Shown piece by piece: positions 48,925 to 58,597 of a DNA stretch of 64,000 nucleotides. The notes beneath the pieces are model-generated. The model was not told where the DNA came from, did not search any database, and saw only the letters and a list, made by a program, of their open reading frames with translations. Made by a program: the position numbers and the translations under genes. The stretch covers positions 372,001-436,000 of the forward strand of contig PADC01000006.1 in NCBI GenBank assembly GCA_002700385.1, read 5' to 3'. The DNA comes from Cycloclasticus sp. (lineage in GTDB: Bacteria; Pseudomonadota; Gammaproteobacteria; Methylococcales; Cycloclasticaceae). The stretch's first letter is position 1; each line of letters opens with the position of its first letter.

Positions 48925-49147
48925 TGAATATGGCCATTATGAAGCACACATACATCTGACTTTAACCTATTGATATATTAAGATTAAGTAAGCGTAGCAA
49001 CAGCACTTGATGGGTACGTTTCGAATGAGCAGTTACAGAGAATATTGGCCGTGGAGAGAGCCAGTGAGGGTAAATGTCGGGATTGAATGAGAATAACCTA
49101 GTGCGCTTGTATGGGCTGGGAGGCTTGTAACCATGGGCATCAGGCAT
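48925..49147. other. gene-free right edge of the defence island
   Basis: No ORF, RNA or insertion-sequence end is recognised between mrr and the tRNA-Ser terminator. Composition returns toward the chromosomal background. No direct repeat shared with the left edge (36297-36617) was found by eye. Confidence 0.5.
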
Positions 49148-49180
49148 AAAAAAAACCGGCTACAGAGAACCGGTTTTTTT
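49148..49180. terminator. terminator of tRNA-Ser (and possibly of the island operon)
   Basis: AAAAAACCGG ... CCGGTTTTTTT with a ten-base loop lies seven bases after the tRNA CCA end. T-runs occur on both strands, so it can end the tRNA transcript from one side and the mrr transcript from the other. Confidence 0.88.
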
Positions 49181-49186
49181 ATTTAA

Positions 49187-49274
49187 TGGCGGAGAGAGAG
49201 GGATTCGAACCCTCGGTACCTTTCGGTACACACGCTTTCCAAGCGTGCTCATTCGGCCACTCTGACATCTCTCC
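49187..49274 (-). tRNA. tRNA-Ser (anticodon GGA)
   Basis: An 88-base class II tRNA. The acceptor stem GGAGAGA pairs with TCTCTCC, the anticodon loop CTTGGAAAG sits on an ACACGC-type stem, there is a long variable arm (GTACCGAAAGGTAC) and the T-loop is GGTTCGAATCC. The 3' CCA is encoded after discriminator G. Its 3' end faces the defence island but is intact and followed by its own terminator. Confidence 0.96.
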
Positions 49275-49354
49275 AAGACATATCCAAAAAGTAATGTGCC
49301 TACTTTTAAGGCGCTGAATTATATCAGTAAATGCATCTCTGTTTTATGCATTTA

Positions 49355-51226
49355 TTACAATTGCGATTCCAACTCATCCCAACGGTTATATTTTTCTTGT
49401 AACTGCTGATCTATTACAGCAAGTTCATCCAGCTTTCTTTTTATCTGTTCTCGGTCACCTGTATGGAAGTCTGCAGTACTGGTTAAGTGTTGCAGATCTG
49501 TTAATGTCGCCTCAAGCGCTTCTATTTCTTGTGGTAACTCTTCCAGCTCTTTTTTTAATTTAAAGCTTAACTGAGGCTTTTTCTGTTTTTTTTGCGGTAA
49601 TTTATTTTCTTTATTCTTTTTTATGGGGTCATCGGCTGGACTATTCTCCTTAATAATTTTTGTCCAATCCGGCATATCACCCACATAATCGGTGATGACG
49701 CCCTTTCCTTCAAAACACCAAAAGTTAGTGACGACATTTTCTAGAAACTTGCGATCATGACTTACCAGAATCAATGTTCCCTTATACTCGACCAATAATT
49801 CTTCGAGCAACTCTAATGTTTCAACATCCAAATCATTCGTTGGCTCATCCATCACAATAAAATTGGCGGGCTGACTGAATAACTTAGCCAGTAAGATTCG
49901 GTTTCGCTCACCGCCGGATAAAACCTTCGCAGGCGAACGCGCCCTTTCCGGTGCAAACAAGAAATCCCCAAGGTAGCTGATAATATGTCGATCACGTCCA
50001 TTGATGGTGATGGTGTCTCGGCCATCAGACACCAGGTCTATAACTGTTTTTTCTAAATCCAATACGTCTCGATGCTGATCAAAATAGGCCACTTTTAATT
50101 TAGTGCCATGTTTGACCGAACCTGAATCTAAAGCCACTTCTTTTAACAACGCTTTAATCAAGGTGCTTTTTCCAATTCCGTTGGGACCCACTAACCCGAT
50201 ACGATCACCACGCATTAACCGGCAAGAAAAATCATGAACCATTTTACGTCCATCGTAGGCAATGCAAATATTTTCAGCTTCAATCACCAATTTACCCGAT
50301 TTCTCGCCAGTTTCGACTTCAAGCTTGGCGGGCCCAGCTAAATTTCTGCGCGCTGCTCTTTCCCGCCTTAATTGTTGCAAGGCCCTAACGCGGCCTTCAT
50401 TTCGCGTGCGTCTCGCCTTAATGCCTTGCCGAATCCACACTTCTTCTCGGGCTAATTTTTTATCAAATTCCGCGTTGGTTTTTGCCTCAGATTCCAACGC
50501 GGCCGCTTTTCGTTCGAGATATTGCGCATAGCTACATGACCAACTGCTTAGCTGCCCTCTATCTATTTCTATAATTCGCTTGGCTATATTTTGCAAAAAA
50601 ACACGATCATGCGTAATACAAACGACTGCTCCGCGGTAGCTGGCTAATTGTTTTTCCAGCCAAACTATTGTTTCCATATCCAAATGATTTGTTGGCTCAT
50701 CCAGCAGCAATACATCCGGATTAACCACTAACGCGCGCGCTAGCCCTACTCGTCGTTTCCACCCCCCTGACAAGTCATTTATTTTTTTATCTGCGGGTAG
50801 GTTTAAACGACTGAGCACTGCATCAACACGTTGCTGTATCGTCCAGCCATCCAGGCTTTCTAATTGATGTTGCAAGGCCCCCAAGGCATCTAAATCCACG
50901 TCTGGATCATTCAACATGTCGTGATAACGAGCAATTAAATGCCCGACCTCTCCTAAACTATCGGCGACAGCCTCATAAACGTTAGACGCTTCGGGTAATA
51001 AAGGTGATTGCTCAAGTGTTGCAATCACTACGCCTGCCTGACGCCACACTTGACCAGCATCCGGCAGAACGTCGCCAGATAATACCTTTAGCAGGGTTGA
51101 TTTTCCTTCTCCATTACGGCCAATTAAACCCACTCGCTCTTGTTCATCAATTTGCAAATTGGCTTTATCCAGCACGGGGTTTAGACCAAACGCTACGCTA
51201 ACATCATCAAACTTAAGTAAGGGCAT
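49355..51226 (-). CDS. uup: ABC-F ATPase Uup
   Basis: A soluble protein of 623 residues with two ABC cassettes: Walker A GRNGEGKST and signature LSGGWKRR in the first, GPNGIGKST and LSGGERNR in the second, separated by a linker, with a C-terminal coiled coil (~540-620) typical of Uup. ABC-F proteins act on ribosomes; Uup also affects branched DNA intermediates and transposon excision. No membrane segments are present. It is followed closely upstream by the cinA-like gene (two-base gap). Confidence 0.92.
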   Translation of the reverse strand: MPLLKFDDVSVAFGLNPVLDKANLQIDEQERVGLIGRNGEGKSTLLKVLSGDVLPDAGQVWRQAGVVIATLEQSPLLPEASNVYEAVADSLGEVGHLIARYHDMLNDPDVDLDALGALQHQLESLDGWTIQQRVDAVLSRLNLPADKKINDLSGGWKRRVGLARALVVNPDVLLLDEPTNHLDMETIVWLEKQLASYRGAVVCITHDRVFLQNIAKRIIEIDRGQLSSWSCSYAQYLERKAAALESEAKTNAEFDKKLAREEVWIRQGIKARRTRNEGRVRALQQLRRERAARRNLAGPAKLEVETGEKSGKLVIEAENICIAYDGRKMVHDFSCRLMRGDRIGLVGPNGIGKSTLIKALLKEVALDSGSVKHGTKLKVAYFDQHRDVLDLEKTVIDLVSDGRDTITINGRDRHIISYLGDFLFAPERARSPAKVLSGGERNRILLAKLFSQPANFIVMDEPTNDLDVETLELLEELLVEYKGTLILVSHDRKFLENVVTNFWCFEGKGVITDYVGDMPDWTKIIKENSPADDPIKKNKENKLPQKKQKKPQLSFKLKKELEELPQEIEALEATLTDLQHLTSTADFHTGDREQIKRKLDELAVIDQQLQEKYNRWDELESQL

Positions 51227-51228
51227 TG

Positions 51229-52440
51229 TTATAAATCTTGTATCAATTGTCTAAGTAAATTAAGCGCCAGCGCAGAAGCGACTGTTTGCTGTCGTAACGG
51301 CCTTCCCCATACTTCTTTGGTACTAGATAACTCGCTGTGATGATTTGCAACGGCTGTATAGACTGCAACGGTACTGTCTGTTTTTCTTTCATACAATTGT
51401 ATCAGGCTGCAATTTGTAGCGTGCTGGGCTTGATGCGCTTTTACCAGATCCACGGCTAAGCCTTCTCCCACCTCTTTACCTTCTGCACCAAATTTCACCA
51501 TCAGATCGTCGACGTTTGGATAAACTTCCGCTTGTCGCAACCATGCAGGGTGACATTGCCGAGCAATATCGCCCTGCGACAAACTTTCGATAAGGGCCAG
51601 TGTCAGGTTATTTTTGGCCATTAATTGATCGACACAATCAGGTAAACTTTTCACCGATTGGCCAAAGCCATCTACCGCAAAAACACTGCCGAGCAAGGCA
51701 CCCTTAATGTCATCAATATAGGCTTGAATGTGTTGATGGCTGTAGTGCTTGGGAAAAAGCAGCTTCAGTTCATTTTCAGGCATGCCGGCTCGAAAGCTGA
51801 TCCGTATATCACTCGCGATATCTAATTCATCCACGGCTTGTTGTATGCTTGATTCCCCCATCCCCATGCTACGAAAGGTAATTAATTGGGGCTGGTCGAC
51901 ATTAAATTGGCGTTGTAAATCAGCTAATACAAAAGTCTCCATCATCTGTTGCATCTCGAACGGCACACCGGGCATAAAGTAAAAGCGGCACTGTTGACCG
52001 ACTGCTGTAAACCCGGGCGCTGTTCCCCAGCGATTATCTATACGTACCGATCCCGTTGGCAACAAAGCTTGTTTCTTATTCACATCAGCCATGGGCGCTT
52101 TTAATTTAGCAAAAAATTCACGCATCATCTCGAGCGCTTCAAGGTCCATTTCAAGTGTTTTTTGGAAGGCTTCCGAAAAAGCTTCTGTGGTTAAATCATC
52201 TTGTGTTGGCCCCAGCCCCCCCGTACACAGGCAAATATCAGCCATTGCATCAACCTCTTTCAATACCTGAATTAATTCGGCCATGTCATCCGCTACGGTT
52301 ACATGACGTACAATATCAAACCCTAGTAAACGACATTGTTCAGCTAAGTAAGCAGCGTTAGTATCGACCAACGCGCCTGTTATCACCTCATCACCCTGCG
52401 AGAAAATAACAACACGTGGTTTGTTCATTATGTCAGGCAT
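51229..52440 (-). CDS. CinA-like protein with divergent C-terminal domain
   Basis: A 403-residue protein. Residues ~8-170 form the MoCF/CinA N-terminal domain (VIFSQGDEVITGALVDTN, CTGGLGPTQDDLT, FMPGVPFEM). The C-terminal PncC-like NMN deamidase domain (~265-400) is divergent: the usual ESCTGG motif reads ESLSQG (285-290), and the following glycine-rich active-site segment is not recognisable. The start overlaps the DUF2797 gene by eight bases; a second in-frame ATG is 12 bases further in. Confidence 0.85.
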   Translation of the reverse strand: MPDIMNKPRVVIFSQGDEVITGALVDTNAAYLAEQCRLLGFDIVRHVTVADDMAELIQVLKEVDAMADICLCTGGLGPTQDDLTTEAFSEAFQKTLEMDLEALEMMREFFAKLKAPMADVNKKQALLPTGSVRIDNRWGTAPGFTAVGQQCRFYFMPGVPFEMQQMMETFVLADLQRQFNVDQPQLITFRSMGMGESSIQQAVDELDIASDIRISFRAGMPENELKLLFPKHYSHQHIQAYIDDIKGALLGSVFAVDGFGQSVKSLPDCVDQLMAKNNLTLALIESLSQGDIARQCHPAWLRQAEVYPNVDDLMVKFGAEGKEVGEGLAVDLVKAHQAQHATNCSLIQLYERKTDSTVAVYTAVANHHSELSSTKEVWGRPLRQQTVASALALNLLRQLIQDL

Positions 52441-53251
52441 CGAATTGAACCTTATAGCTGGTAAACTTCCGTATATTCAGTACGCCGCTATCTAGAATAA
52501 GGTATTGCCCTTTTATCCCCATTAACCGACCTTCAACTTCCGGGGTTTTATCAAAATTAAACGACGTGACTTTCTTTGGGTACTCAAGAACGGGGTATTT
52601 GATATCTATTTGATCCATCTCGTTGATGATGTCAATATCACCTGCTTTATTGGCCGCTTTTACCGCATTAATTTCGCTCTCAGCCGCTTTCATTAACCGT
52701 TCTCTTTCCTCATGAAGATTTTTTATATCCGCTTGCCCTTTCAACATTTTTCGCCAATCTGTTTTATCCGACACGTGCTGTTTGAGTGCCATTTCAATTT
52801 GCCCCGATTGCAAGCGGGTTTTAACTTTAAAAAGGGGCAGCGCTTGTGTTGCTCCTTGATCAATCCAGCGCGTGGGAATTTGTGTATGGCGAGTAATGCC
52901 TACCTTTAACCCGGAAGAATTAGCCAGATACACAATATGATCTTGAAAACAAAAACGCTCCCCCCACTCCGGTTCCCTGCAGGTACCTAAGTGATAATGG
53001 CAGGTTTCGGGCTTCATGATACATAAATCACATTGAGCTAATTGAGTCATACAAACGTAGCAAAAACCCTGACTGTAACTTTTCTTCGTGCGTTTTCCGC
53101 AGCTGGAACAATTTATTTCGCCTTCGTATTTCAATTTAATTGTTTTACCCAAAAGCGGGTTTAGCGGCACACACTGATCACCAACAGGCAGTTCATATTC
53201 AACGGGATCTGCCAATTTGCTGAGCATTTTTTTTAAATGGCCTTCAATCAT
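52433..53251 (-). CDS. DUF2797 family protein
   Basis: A 272-residue protein with clustered cysteines: CSSCGKRTKKSYSQGFCYVC (~48-67), then CDLC...ETCHYHLGTCREPEWG (~75-96), which probably bind metal. Further on are IVYLANSSGLKVGITRHTQIPTRWIDQGA and a C-terminal region ending FTSYKVQFDA. This is the DUF2797 pattern; the GIY-like VYLANSSGLKVGITR segment recalls GIY-YIG folds. The function is unknown. It is coupled to the cinA-like gene. Confidence 0.8.
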   Translation of the reverse strand: MIEGHLKKMLSKLADPVEYELPVGDQCVPLNPLLGKTIKLKYEGEINCSSCGKRTKKSYSQGFCYVCMTQLAQCDLCIMKPETCHYHLGTCREPEWGERFCFQDHIVYLANSSGLKVGITRHTQIPTRWIDQGATQALPLFKVKTRLQSGQIEMALKQHVSDKTDWRKMLKGQADIKNLHEERERLMKAAESEINAVKAANKAGDIDIINEMDQIDIKYPVLEYPKKVTSFNFDKTPEVEGRLMGIKGQYLILDSGVLNIRKFTSYKVQFDA

Positions 53252-53325
53252 TTTTATATCCTAATTAAATTCGCTGAGCCCCATATGCAAGAATGGGACT
53301 GTTTTTTTGATCAATGTTTCTTTAC

Positions 53326-53946
53326 TTAAGATAAGAAATCGAACGTTGTATCCAAGTAATTCTCGTAATCGGAAAACCCATGATCGCCACCCTCGATGAC
53401 AACCTGCTCGCTCCCTTGATAATAATCCACACCCTGTTGATAATCCAATACCTCATCGCCCGTTTGAGTCAATAACAAGAGGTTTTGCGGTTGTTTTAAA
53501 ACAGGCACATACAGGGCCTTCAATTCTTTTAAGTGCTGTTCTGTAAAATCAAAAACCTCCCCAGTATGGTAGTTTTTGTTTTTACCCAACAGCTTCTCAA
53601 GTAACCGCGGAGCATTAACTGCTGGATTAATAAGAACCCCTTTTCTGCCATATTTTTCGCTTAAATAAGTTGCATAAAACCCGCCCAGTGAACTACCGAT
53701 AACTGCCCAGTGCTGATGACCTAAAGAGTTAATATGCGACTCAATCAATGACATTGCTTCGGCCGGGGAGGGCGGCAAATCGCTTAAAAACAGCGTGAAA
53801 CCTTCTGTTTGCTCAATATAGTTTTTGACTAATTGCGCTTTAAATGAAGCCATTGAACTGCAAAATCCATGGAGATAAATAATATGCACGGGACGCTCGA
53901 TAGAAAATAAACCGTTAGGATAACTGACCCATTGGAGAGCTGCCAT
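53326..53946 (-). CDS. YqiA/UPF0227-like alpha/beta hydrolase
   Basis: A small esterase-like protein of 206 residues. It has the strand-loop IIYLHGFCSSMASFK, the nucleophile elbow GSSLGGFYATYL, an aspartate-containing LLLTQTGDEVLDYQQ and the C-terminal histidine VIEGGDHGFSDYENYL, giving a full Ser-Asp-His triad. It resembles YqiA/YcfP-family esterases. The substrate is unknown. The start is uncertain because AAGGATG places the ribosome-binding site very close to the ATG. Confidence 0.8.
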   Translation of the reverse strand: MAALQWVSYPNGLFSIERPVHIIYLHGFCSSMASFKAQLVKNYIEQTEGFTLFLSDLPPSPAEAMSLIESHINSLGHQHWAVIGSSLGGFYATYLSEKYGRKGVLINPAVNAPRLLEKLLGKNKNYHTGEVFDFTEQHLKELKALYVPVLKQPQNLLLLTQTGDEVLDYQQGVDYYQGSEQVVIEGGDHGFSDYENYLDTTFDFLS

Positions 53947-53994
53947 CCTTTACGATCAGTTAATCGTATTTATTTAGATTATCAGCTTATTTTG

Positions 53995-56900
53995 CTAAGG
54001 CGCATATTTTGCAATAAAGACCGGTTCAGGCAACGGCTTATTAATGAAATACCCTTGAACAAAATCACAATGACGCTCCGTTAAAAAATCGTATTGTTCT
54101 TTTGTTTCAACACCTTCTGCTACAACTTTCATGCCCAGGTTATGAGCTAGCACAATCATCCCATCAACCACCGCCATGTCCTCTTTTTTCGCGGGGATAT
54201 CTTTAATAAATTCCATGTCCAGTTTCAAAGTGCTTGCCGGCAATTGTTTGATATAACTAAATGATGAATACCCCGTACCAAAATCATCAATAGAAATCTT
54301 GATGCCCATTGTCGCAAGTTCATTAAGCTTTTCAAGCATAATATCAATATCGTTTAACACCATCGTCTCTGTCACTTCTAACTCCAGGTATTTCGGCGCC
54401 AATTCATACTTATCTAAGCAGGTACCGACTAACGTTACAAAATTCTCTTCTGCCATTTGCACGGCAGATACATTCACCGCAACTGTTCCATAATAATTAT
54501 CTTCTACTTGCCACTTTTTGGCCGTTGCGCAGGCCGTATCTAACACCCATAAACCAATTTCTTTGATAAGCCCCATTTCTTCGGCGATGGGGATAAACTC
54601 TGTTGGCGATACTGTGCCCCTCAAATGATGTTCCCATCTCACCAAGGCTTCAGAACCAATAATTTCACCGCTGGCTGTGTCTTGCTTAGGTTGGAAATAC
54701 AACGATAACTCATTCTCCTCCAATACCTTTCTTAACTCATTTTCTACGCGCATTCTTTGTTCAACTATCTCGCTCATTTCTTGCGTGTAGGCACGATAGG
54801 TATTTCTTCCTGCTGCCTTGGCTCTATACATGGCCGTATCAGCATTTTTTAACAACGTTTCTTTTGACAATCCATCCTCTGGATACAGGGCAATACCTAT
54901 ACTCACGCCAGCAAAGACCTCATTTCCTGCTAAGCTAAACGGCTCTTCTAATGCGCCCAACATAGATTTTGCGACTTGGTCCGGTGTTGAGTCGTCTTTC
55001 ATATCACTTAACACGACAACGAACTCATCCCCACCTATGCGCGCCAACATATCGCCCGATCGAATGCAGTTCTTTAATCGCCCAGACAACGCCTTTAGCA
55101 GGATATCACCGGCTTCGTGTCCCATACTGTCATTAATGTCTTTAAATCGATCAAGATCAATGAAAAAGAGAGCCACTCGTGAATCTTTTCTTTTTGCATG
55201 ATCCAGCTCTTGTTGAAATTGCTCTACGAAAGCTGTTCTATTCGGCAACCCGGTTACTGCATCTTTATAGGCCAACCTGTGTACGTGCTGGTCTGCAGAC
55301 TGTTTAGCCAACAATCTTTTTACCCGTTGCCTTAACACAGATAAATTGATTGGCTTAGGAACAAAATCAGCGGCGCCGCTCTCGAACGCCAAGTCCACCG
55401 ATTTTTCACTTTCCAATGCTGTTGTAATCAGTACAGGTACTTCCTCACCACCGGGAAGCTTTTTAATCTCTCTACAGGCTTCGAAACCGTCCTTAATCGG
55501 CATCATCGCATCCATAATAATGACGTTTGGCCTTAATACTTCAAACAACCTGACCGCGTCTCGACCATTAGCACCTAATTCAACCTGGTAACCTTCCCGC
55601 TCAAGAACATTTGCCACGGTCATTCGCGTACTTTGATCATCATCCACAATTAACACAACTTCTTTGGTGCGTTTTGTTTGACCGTCGGATGTTAATTTTA
55701 AAGTCGCTAATTTGCTATTCAGTGCTGCTTCAACTAATGAAAATTCAGATTCCAATCGCTCCGCTAACGGAGCAATTAAGAAATCCTCCACCGTTTTTTT
55801 AGACCAGATTTCTTCAATTTCCATACAGAGCGATACAAAATTTTCAGCCCCTAAATTACGTGAACTTCCTTTTAATTTATGCGCTAGATCTAAACATTTT
55901 GTCGTGTCGCCAGCTTCCATGGCCGCTATCAGCGTCATTAAATAAACAGGCGTATCTAATAAATAAGATTTAACAATTTGTTGAATACCACTACCCGTAT
56001 TGTCTACTAACTCTTGAAAAACAGAATCAACAAGAATTTGATTAGCCGATACTTCCAATTCTACGGCCGACGGAGTGATGTCTGCCAAGGGGAAACCCAG
56101 TTGTTTTTCAAGCTTCATCAAAAATGTTGGCAAATCAAAGGGCTTCAATAAATAATCATTCATGCCGCAGTCGATACAATGATCAAAATCCCCTTGTTGA
56201 TCTTTTGCCGTCAAAGCGATGATAATGGGTTGTTTAACCTCATCACCTAATGAGCGAATTGCCTTCGTGGCCTCATACCCATCCATAACAGGCATATTGC
56301 AATCCATCAATACGAGGTCATAAGTTGCCCCTTTAAATGCGTTTAAAGCTTCTTGACCATTATTAGCAACGTCAGAAACAACGCCGATACCATTTAGCAT
56401 TTCTGTTGCAACTAACTGATTTGTTGCATTATCGTCAACAATAAGAACATTTAACCCTTGCAAAAGATCTGAATTTTTGATGGCTGGCTGAATGATTTTT
56501 TGGGTAAAATCCTTATGCCCAGAAATTACATCAAGCAATGTCGCTCTTAGTTTCGCATATCGAACGGGTCGATCAACTGAACCTGCAAAAAGAAATTGCG
56601 AATCATCCACCGAACTGATTTTGCTTCCAAATCGAATCATCGGAATCAACTTAACATCGGCAAACATTTCGTGCGGTTTAAAATTCGCTAAAAACGCGCT
56701 CATATCGCCTGAGCAATAATCCACATTAAACAAACAGATATCCAGCCGGTTACTGGACTCTAATTCATCATTTAGTATATAGTTAGCTTCATCTAAGCTG
56801 GTCACTGTTTGGCATTCAACTCCCCACACTTTAAACATTCCACTGAGGTAATTTTGCGCTTCTTCAAATGGCTCAACCAGCAAGACTCTTGTGCCTTTTA

Positions 56901-58392
56901 ATAACGCCACTTCTTCGGCCGGTTCATTGAAAGCAATATGGTGTATTTTCATCGGCAAGAGTACTTTAAAACAGGAACCTTCTCCCAAGGTGCTTTGTAC
57001 TTTCACAGAGCCATCCATTAGCTCTGTCATCTGGCGAACGATGGTCAATCCAAGCCCCGTTCCACCATGCTGATTCGTAGTTTCCGCACTGACTTGACCA
57101 AACGGTGTGAAAATTCTTTCTAGCGCTTCTTCAGGAATACCTACCCCGGTGTCACTGACTGCGATTTCAATCATCGACCTGCCTCGTGATGAGGAAAGAA
57201 CGCTTGCCGATAATGTAATATGACCCTGAGTCGTGAACTTAATCGCATTATTTAACAAATTACTAATAACCTGACGAATTCTCGTGGCATCTCCCCGAAC
57301 AAACATCACATCATCTGTTGGCAGATCGAGGCAAAGTTCTAAATCCTTCGCCTGAGTTTTTTCTGCATACAATAAAGCCAGTTGTTCTAACAAGAGCCTC
57401 AGGTCTATATCTTGTAATTCCAGCTCAAACTTCCCCGATTCAATTTTACTATAATCCAATACATCATTAATCATTTGCAACAACGAGTCACCCGACTTGC
57501 TCGCCACCTCAAGGTATTCATGCTGATGCTGAGGAAGCCCCATTTCTTTGAGCAAATTCACCATGCCCAAAATACCGTTGAGTGGAGTTCTAATTTCATG
57601 GCTGACATTTGCCGCAAAATCAGACTTCACTTTTGCCAGTTGCACGGCTTGATCTCTCGATTGCTCCAAATCACCACTGCGCTCTTCGATCATGGCCATC
57701 ATTTGATTAAAGGCTTCTGACATTTCAGCTAATTCAGCAACACTCTCATTACCTGCCCTAAGGCTTGTTTCTCCAGAAGCCGCCTGGATCATAATCGATG
57801 AAAAATTTTCCAAGGATTTAGCACGGTATTTCATCAACAAGCTAAAAACTAATAACAGCAATAATGAAATAAATGCAATGATGCCCAAGCTAATAAAAAA
57901 AGCTTTTTGTGCCGATTCAACCAACCAAACTTTATCAAAAATAAGCATTAAATATGCTGGATCAGCATCACCACTTTTGCGAAATTGAGCCGTAAAATAA
58001 AGTGCCTCTCCGGTTTCTCGTTCTAGCTTGGCCGTTGAAGAATCAATGTCCTGCCACCCGTTAATGAGTTCATAGTCTTTATCTTTCTTAATGGCAAATA
58101 ATTCTTTAAAATCAGCATCAAAGACCACTATGTCTTGCGCACCTTTAAATTCAAAATAAGACCGGGTAGAAAAACTCAATAACTCTTCAAGACTCCCTGA
58201 GAAGGGAATAGATAGGTGATCAATGACAGCATCTGAAATAGCCTGGCTTTGTTCTATATAAGTCTTTTTTTCACGCTTATATGTCTCGTAGCTCAGTATT
58301 GTTGAAGATAAAATCGACAAAAACGAAAAACCTATCGTCAAAGCGATATTAAATTGTCGAACTAACTTAATTGGCTGCTTTTTTTTATCCAT
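53995..58392 (-). CDS. hybrid sensor histidine kinase with receivers, Hpt, GGDEF and EAL domains
   Basis: A 1465-residue inner-membrane protein: TM1 (~13-34), periplasmic sensor (~35-163), TM2 (~164-187), HAMP-like linker, HisKA with His265 (SHEIRTP), HATPase_c (~367-480), REC1 (~502-624), REC2 (648-765, Asp697), Hpt (~781-880, His838), REC3 (912-1030, Asp961), GGDEF (1120-1124, I-site RSGD 1111-1114), and EAL (1248-1250) with DDFGTGYS (1369-1376) and EGVET (1426-1430). REC1 has Asn556 at the phospho-acceptor position. Phosphorelay and c-di-GMP synthesis/breakdown are combined in one chain. The signal is unknown. Confidence 0.92.
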   Translation of the reverse strand: MDKKKQPIKLVRQFNIALTIGFSFLSILSSTILSYETYKREKKTYIEQSQAISDAVIDHLSIPFSGSLEELLSFSTRSYFEFKGAQDIVVFDADFKELFAIKKDKDYELINGWQDIDSSTAKLERETGEALYFTAQFRKSGDADPAYLMLIFDKVWLVESAQKAFFISLGIIAFISLLLLLVFSLLMKYRAKSLENFSSIMIQAASGETSLRAGNESVAELAEMSEAFNQMMAMIEERSGDLEQSRDQAVQLAKVKSDFAANVSHEIRTPLNGILGMVNLLKEMGLPQHQHEYLEVASKSGDSLLQMINDVLDYSKIESGKFELELQDIDLRLLLEQLALLYAEKTQAKDLELCLDLPTDDVMFVRGDATRIRQVISNLLNNAIKFTTQGHITLSASVLSSSRGRSMIEIAVSDTGVGIPEEALERIFTPFGQVSAETTNQHGGTGLGLTIVRQMTELMDGSVKVQSTLGEGSCFKVLLPMKIHHIAFNEPAEEVALLKGTRVLLVEPFEEAQNYLSGMFKVWGVECQTVTSLDEANYILNDELESSNRLDICLFNVDYCSGDMSAFLANFKPHEMFADVKLIPMIRFGSKISSVDDSQFLFAGSVDRPVRYAKLRATLLDVISGHKDFTQKIIQPAIKNSDLLQGLNVLIVDDNATNQLVATEMLNGIGVVSDVANNGQEALNAFKGATYDLVLMDCNMPVMDGYEATKAIRSLGDEVKQPIIIALTAKDQQGDFDHCIDCGMNDYLLKPFDLPTFLMKLEKQLGFPLADITPSAVELEVSANQILVDSVFQELVDNTGSGIQQIVKSYLLDTPVYLMTLIAAMEAGDTTKCLDLAHKLKGSSRNLGAENFVSLCMEIEEIWSKKTVEDFLIAPLAERLESEFSLVEAALNSKLATLKLTSDGQTKRTKEVVLIVDDDQSTRMTVANVLEREGYQVELGANGRDAVRLFEVLRPNVIIMDAMMPIKDGFEACREIKKLPGGEEVPVLITTALESEKSVDLAFESGAADFVPKPINLSVLRQRVKRLLAKQSADQHVHRLAYKDAVTGLPNRTAFVEQFQQELDHAKRKDSRVALFFIDLDRFKDINDSMGHEAGDILLKALSGRLKNCIRSGDMLARIGGDEFVVVLSDMKDDSTPDQVAKSMLGALEEPFSLAGNEVFAGVSIGIALYPEDGLSKETLLKNADTAMYRAKAAGRNTYRAYTQEMSEIVEQRMRVENELRKVLEENELSLYFQPKQDTASGEIIGSEALVRWEHHLRGTVSPTEFIPIAEEMGLIKEIGLWVLDTACATAKKWQVEDNYYGTVAVNVSAVQMAEENFVTLVGTCLDKYELAPKYLELEVTETMVLNDIDIMLEKLNELATMGIKISIDDFGTGYSSFSYIKQLPASTLKLDMEFIKDIPAKKEDMAVVDGMIVLAHNLGMKVVAEGVETKEQYDFLTERHCDFVQGYFINKPLPEPVFIAKYAP

Positions 58393-58597
58393 TAATCCAC
58401 CGAAAACTTATTTACTTCCTTTTAAACACCCTCAAAACCGATGTTTAGAACAGCCAGCTTCTAACTCACCATCCTTTCTATAAGAATAGCTCAAATTTTA
58501 TAAATTTCTTTATTATCATTTGCTCAAAATTTCGATCGGCAAGCTCCTAACACAGCGTTATAATGGGCATTCATTCAACATTATGGAGTGACGCGTC

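Noticed and set aside
49187-49274. tRNA-Ser as the attachment site of the defence island
   Set aside because: The tRNA and its terminator are intact, background sequence separates them from mrr, and no direct repeat of the tRNA 3' end is visible at the htpG side.
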